Shown one piece after another: positions 13,185 through 14,400 of a DNA stretch of 14,400 nucleotides. The stretch comes from an uncultured Gemmatimonadota bacterium. GTDB taxonomy: Bacteria > Gemmatimonadota > Gemmatimonadetes > Gemmatimonadales > Gemmatimonadaceae. Numbering within the stretch: position 1 is the first letter of the stretch; each line of letters begins with the position of its first letter. Location of the stretch: the NCBI GenBank assembly GCA_903894655.1, contig CAITQY010000406.1:1-14400 (forward strand), read 5' to 3'. The translations under genes and the position numbers were made by a program. The notes below the pieces were generated by a model that ran no database searches, was not told where the DNA came from, and saw nothing but the letters and a program-made list of their open reading frames with translations.

Positions 13185-14174
13185 TTACGGTGTGGACGGC
13201 GGCAGGTCGAGCAGGCGGCGAATCGCGTCGATCACGGCGCGACCAGCGGCTTTCGACGGCGTCATCGCTTCGAAGTGTCCGTCGCCGGCAATCGTAACCA
13301 CGCGCGCCTTGTCGCCGCGGGCGGTGGCGGCGGTCACGTAAGCCTCGCGCACGGCCACGGGCGCGATGAAATCGCGATCGCCGGCGACGTGCACCGTGGG
13401 CACGCCCAGTGGCAGGCGCTCGATCGGCGACGCGTCACGGAGACGCGCGGGCACGCTGTCCGGCACGCCTCCCAGCAAGGATTCCACGGCGGGGTTGCCG
13501 CAGGTGTTGCGCTCGCGACCGTAGAATTCACGCAGATCGGCGATGCCGCCTACGGACACGACGCCGAGGACCGCGAGCGGTGTCCCGCCAAAGAGCGGGC
13601 TGGATCGATCGAGGGTGCGGCGGGAGGCCAGCCAGAGCGCGAGGTGACCGCCGGCGGAATGGCCTGTGACCACGACCCGCGTGGTATCGATCGGGTAGAG
13701 TGTGGCCAGCGTTCGCACGTAGTCAGCGCCGTCGGCCACATCGCGGAAGGTGCCGGGCCAGCCGCCGCCCGGGTTGTTGTAGCGCCGGTACTCGACGTTC
13801 CAGGTCGCGACGCCCGACTGCGCGAGGGCGTCGGCCAACGGTGCGCTGTTCCGTACCGACGCATACGGCGAGTACCAGCAGCCGCCGTGAATCACAATGG
13901 CGATCGGTGCCCGGCGGTCGTTGGTCGCGCCGGCAGGGAGGCGGAGCTCGCCGAACTGCAGCGAGTCGCGCCCGTAGGCGATCCGCACGCCGACGTCGCG
14001 GACCGGCACGGTGTCCACATCGCCGGCCCGCATGAGGCGGGGCTGGGCTGGACTCTGCGCGCTTGCGGTCGTGGTCACGGGGGCCATGAAGGCCGGTGCC
14101 GCGCAGATCAGCGATGTAATCGTGCGCAGGAATGCCGCGCGCGCGGGGGCGTGGTGGGGCGTCGGTATACGCAT
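13185..14174 (-). CDS. Exported alpha/beta hydrolase (HGGxW esterase-like)
   Basis: The 329-residue protein starts at ATG 14174; the longer frame from TTG 14267 is unlikely. Residues 1-40 form a signal peptide (SLICAAPAFMAPVTTTASAQ at 21-40). The catalytic domain has the oxyanion motif HGGCW (96-100), VEYRRYNNPGGGWPGTF (127-143) and nucleophile S173 in GHSAGG. A likely acid is D268 in GDRDF and a likely catalytic histidine is H300 in GDGHFEAM. This resembles BD-FAE/hormone-sensitive-lipase-like esterases and the HGGxW kynurenine formamidase group; the export signal argues against the latter cytosolic role. The substrate is unknown. No Shine-Dalgarno is visible. The 59-aa gene and a lipoprotein follow on the same strand. 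Confidence 0.9.
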   Translation of the reverse strand: MRIPTPHHAPARAAFLRTITSLICAAPAFMAPVTTTASAQSPAQPRLMRAGDVDTVPVRDVGVRIAYGRDSLQFGELRLPAGATNDRRAPIAIVIHGGCWYSPYASVRNSAPLADALAQSGVATWNVEYRRYNNPGGGWPGTFRDVADGADYVRTLATLYPIDTTRVVVTGHSAGGHLALWLASRRTLDRSSPLFGGTPLAVLGVVSVGGIADLREFYGRERNTCGNPAVESLLGGVPDSVPARLRDASPIERLPLGVPTVHVAGDRDFIAPVAVREAYVTAATARGDKARVVTIAGDGHFEAMTPSKAAGRAVIDAIRRLLDLPPSTP

Positions 14175-14253
14175 GGCGTGAAGGTGGGGGGCTGGGCGTC
14201 GGGCGTCCAGCGCCGATCGTGCGCCGACGGGAAACGCGGGGGGAAAAATTCTG

Positions 14254-14282
14254 TTGACACTCCGCAACGTCGACGCTACCGT
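14254..14282 (+). promoter_or_regulatory. Possible plus-strand promoter near the right edge
   Basis: A perfect TTGACA (14254-14259) is followed after 17 bases by TACCGT (14277-14282), which matches the -10 consensus at only three positions. It would read towards the right edge, divergent from the hydrolase gene. The -35 is good and the -10 is weak. Confidence 0.35.
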
Positions 14283-14298
14283 CTACGGCATTCGAGAC

Positions 14299-14400
14299 AT
14301 GACAGCCGCGCCACGGTGCGGGAAACGCGCAGCCGGCGACTTCGGGGACCTGGCTGCACTCGGGTCCCTTTCGTGTGCGCGACTGTCGCCGATCAAATAC
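14299..14400 (+). CDS. Possible start of a plus-strand gene, cut by the window edge
   Basis: From ATG 14299 the frame stays open for 34 codons to the last base (MTAAPRCGKRAAGDFGDLAA and on). It follows the TTGACA element by about 40 bases. No Shine-Dalgarno, family or signal peptide can be recognised, and 34 open codons in GC-rich DNA are not strong evidence. Confidence 0.2.
   Translation, partial: MTAAPRCGKRAAGDFGDLAALGSLSCARLSPIKY

Noticed and set aside
13185..14174. Hydrolase as kynurenine formamidase
   Set aside because: It shares the HGGxW and GHSAGG motifs, but it has an N-terminal export signal and no tryptophan-degradation genes nearby.

Overview
The window is GC-rich, densely packed bacterial chromosome. 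The gene set suggests a Gram-negative outer-membrane bacterium, most likely Gemmatimonadota (Gemmatimonas-like): a CBM9-like/DUF5916 protein, an ECF sigma factor / FecR / STN-TonB-receptor system, many lipoproteins and signal peptides, DUF4412 and DUF547 proteins, and several genes without a Shine-Dalgarno. The phylum is inferred from gene style, not from a marker gene. No rRNA, tRNA, CRISPR array, insertion sequence or phage gene was seen.

Left part (1-3066): a minus-strand pair, a PlsC-type acyltransferase followed with a TGATG overlap by a partial CBM9-like/DUF5916 protein that runs off the left edge. Divergent from it, 7 bp away, is msrB (methionine sulfoxide reductase B). The 322-bp gap between msrB and the next convergent gene holds a long, nested, imperfect inverted repeat (about 140 bp) and a 15-bp terminator-like hairpin.

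Centre (3067-11066): the core of the window. An ECF sigma factor and a downstream lipoprotein lie on the minus strand. Divergently, on the plus strand, come a FecR-type anti-sigma protein, a TonB-dependent receptor with an N-terminal STN signalling domain, a Tat-exported PLP enzyme (aminotransferase class V fold), a DUF4412 secreted protein and a small membrane protein. The first three components form a FecI/FecR/FecA-like cell-surface signalling circuit: ligand binding at the receptor would signal through STN and FecR to the sigma factor. No SusD-like gene follows the receptor, so a FecA-type role is favoured over a polysaccharide SusCD role. The ligand is unknown. The exported PLP enzyme suggests that an imported or secreted small molecule is modified in the periplasm.

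Right part (11067-14400): a 105-aa unknown protein and a DUF547 protein diverge from a 16-bp gap with a nearly symmetric -10 element, and both may be leaderless. A minus-strand block follows: an exported alpha/beta hydrolase, a 59-aa lysine-rich protein preceded by a 9-bp-stem hairpin, and a lipoprotein. The last 120 bases hold a TTGACA promoter-like element and possibly the start of a plus-strand gene that leaves the window.
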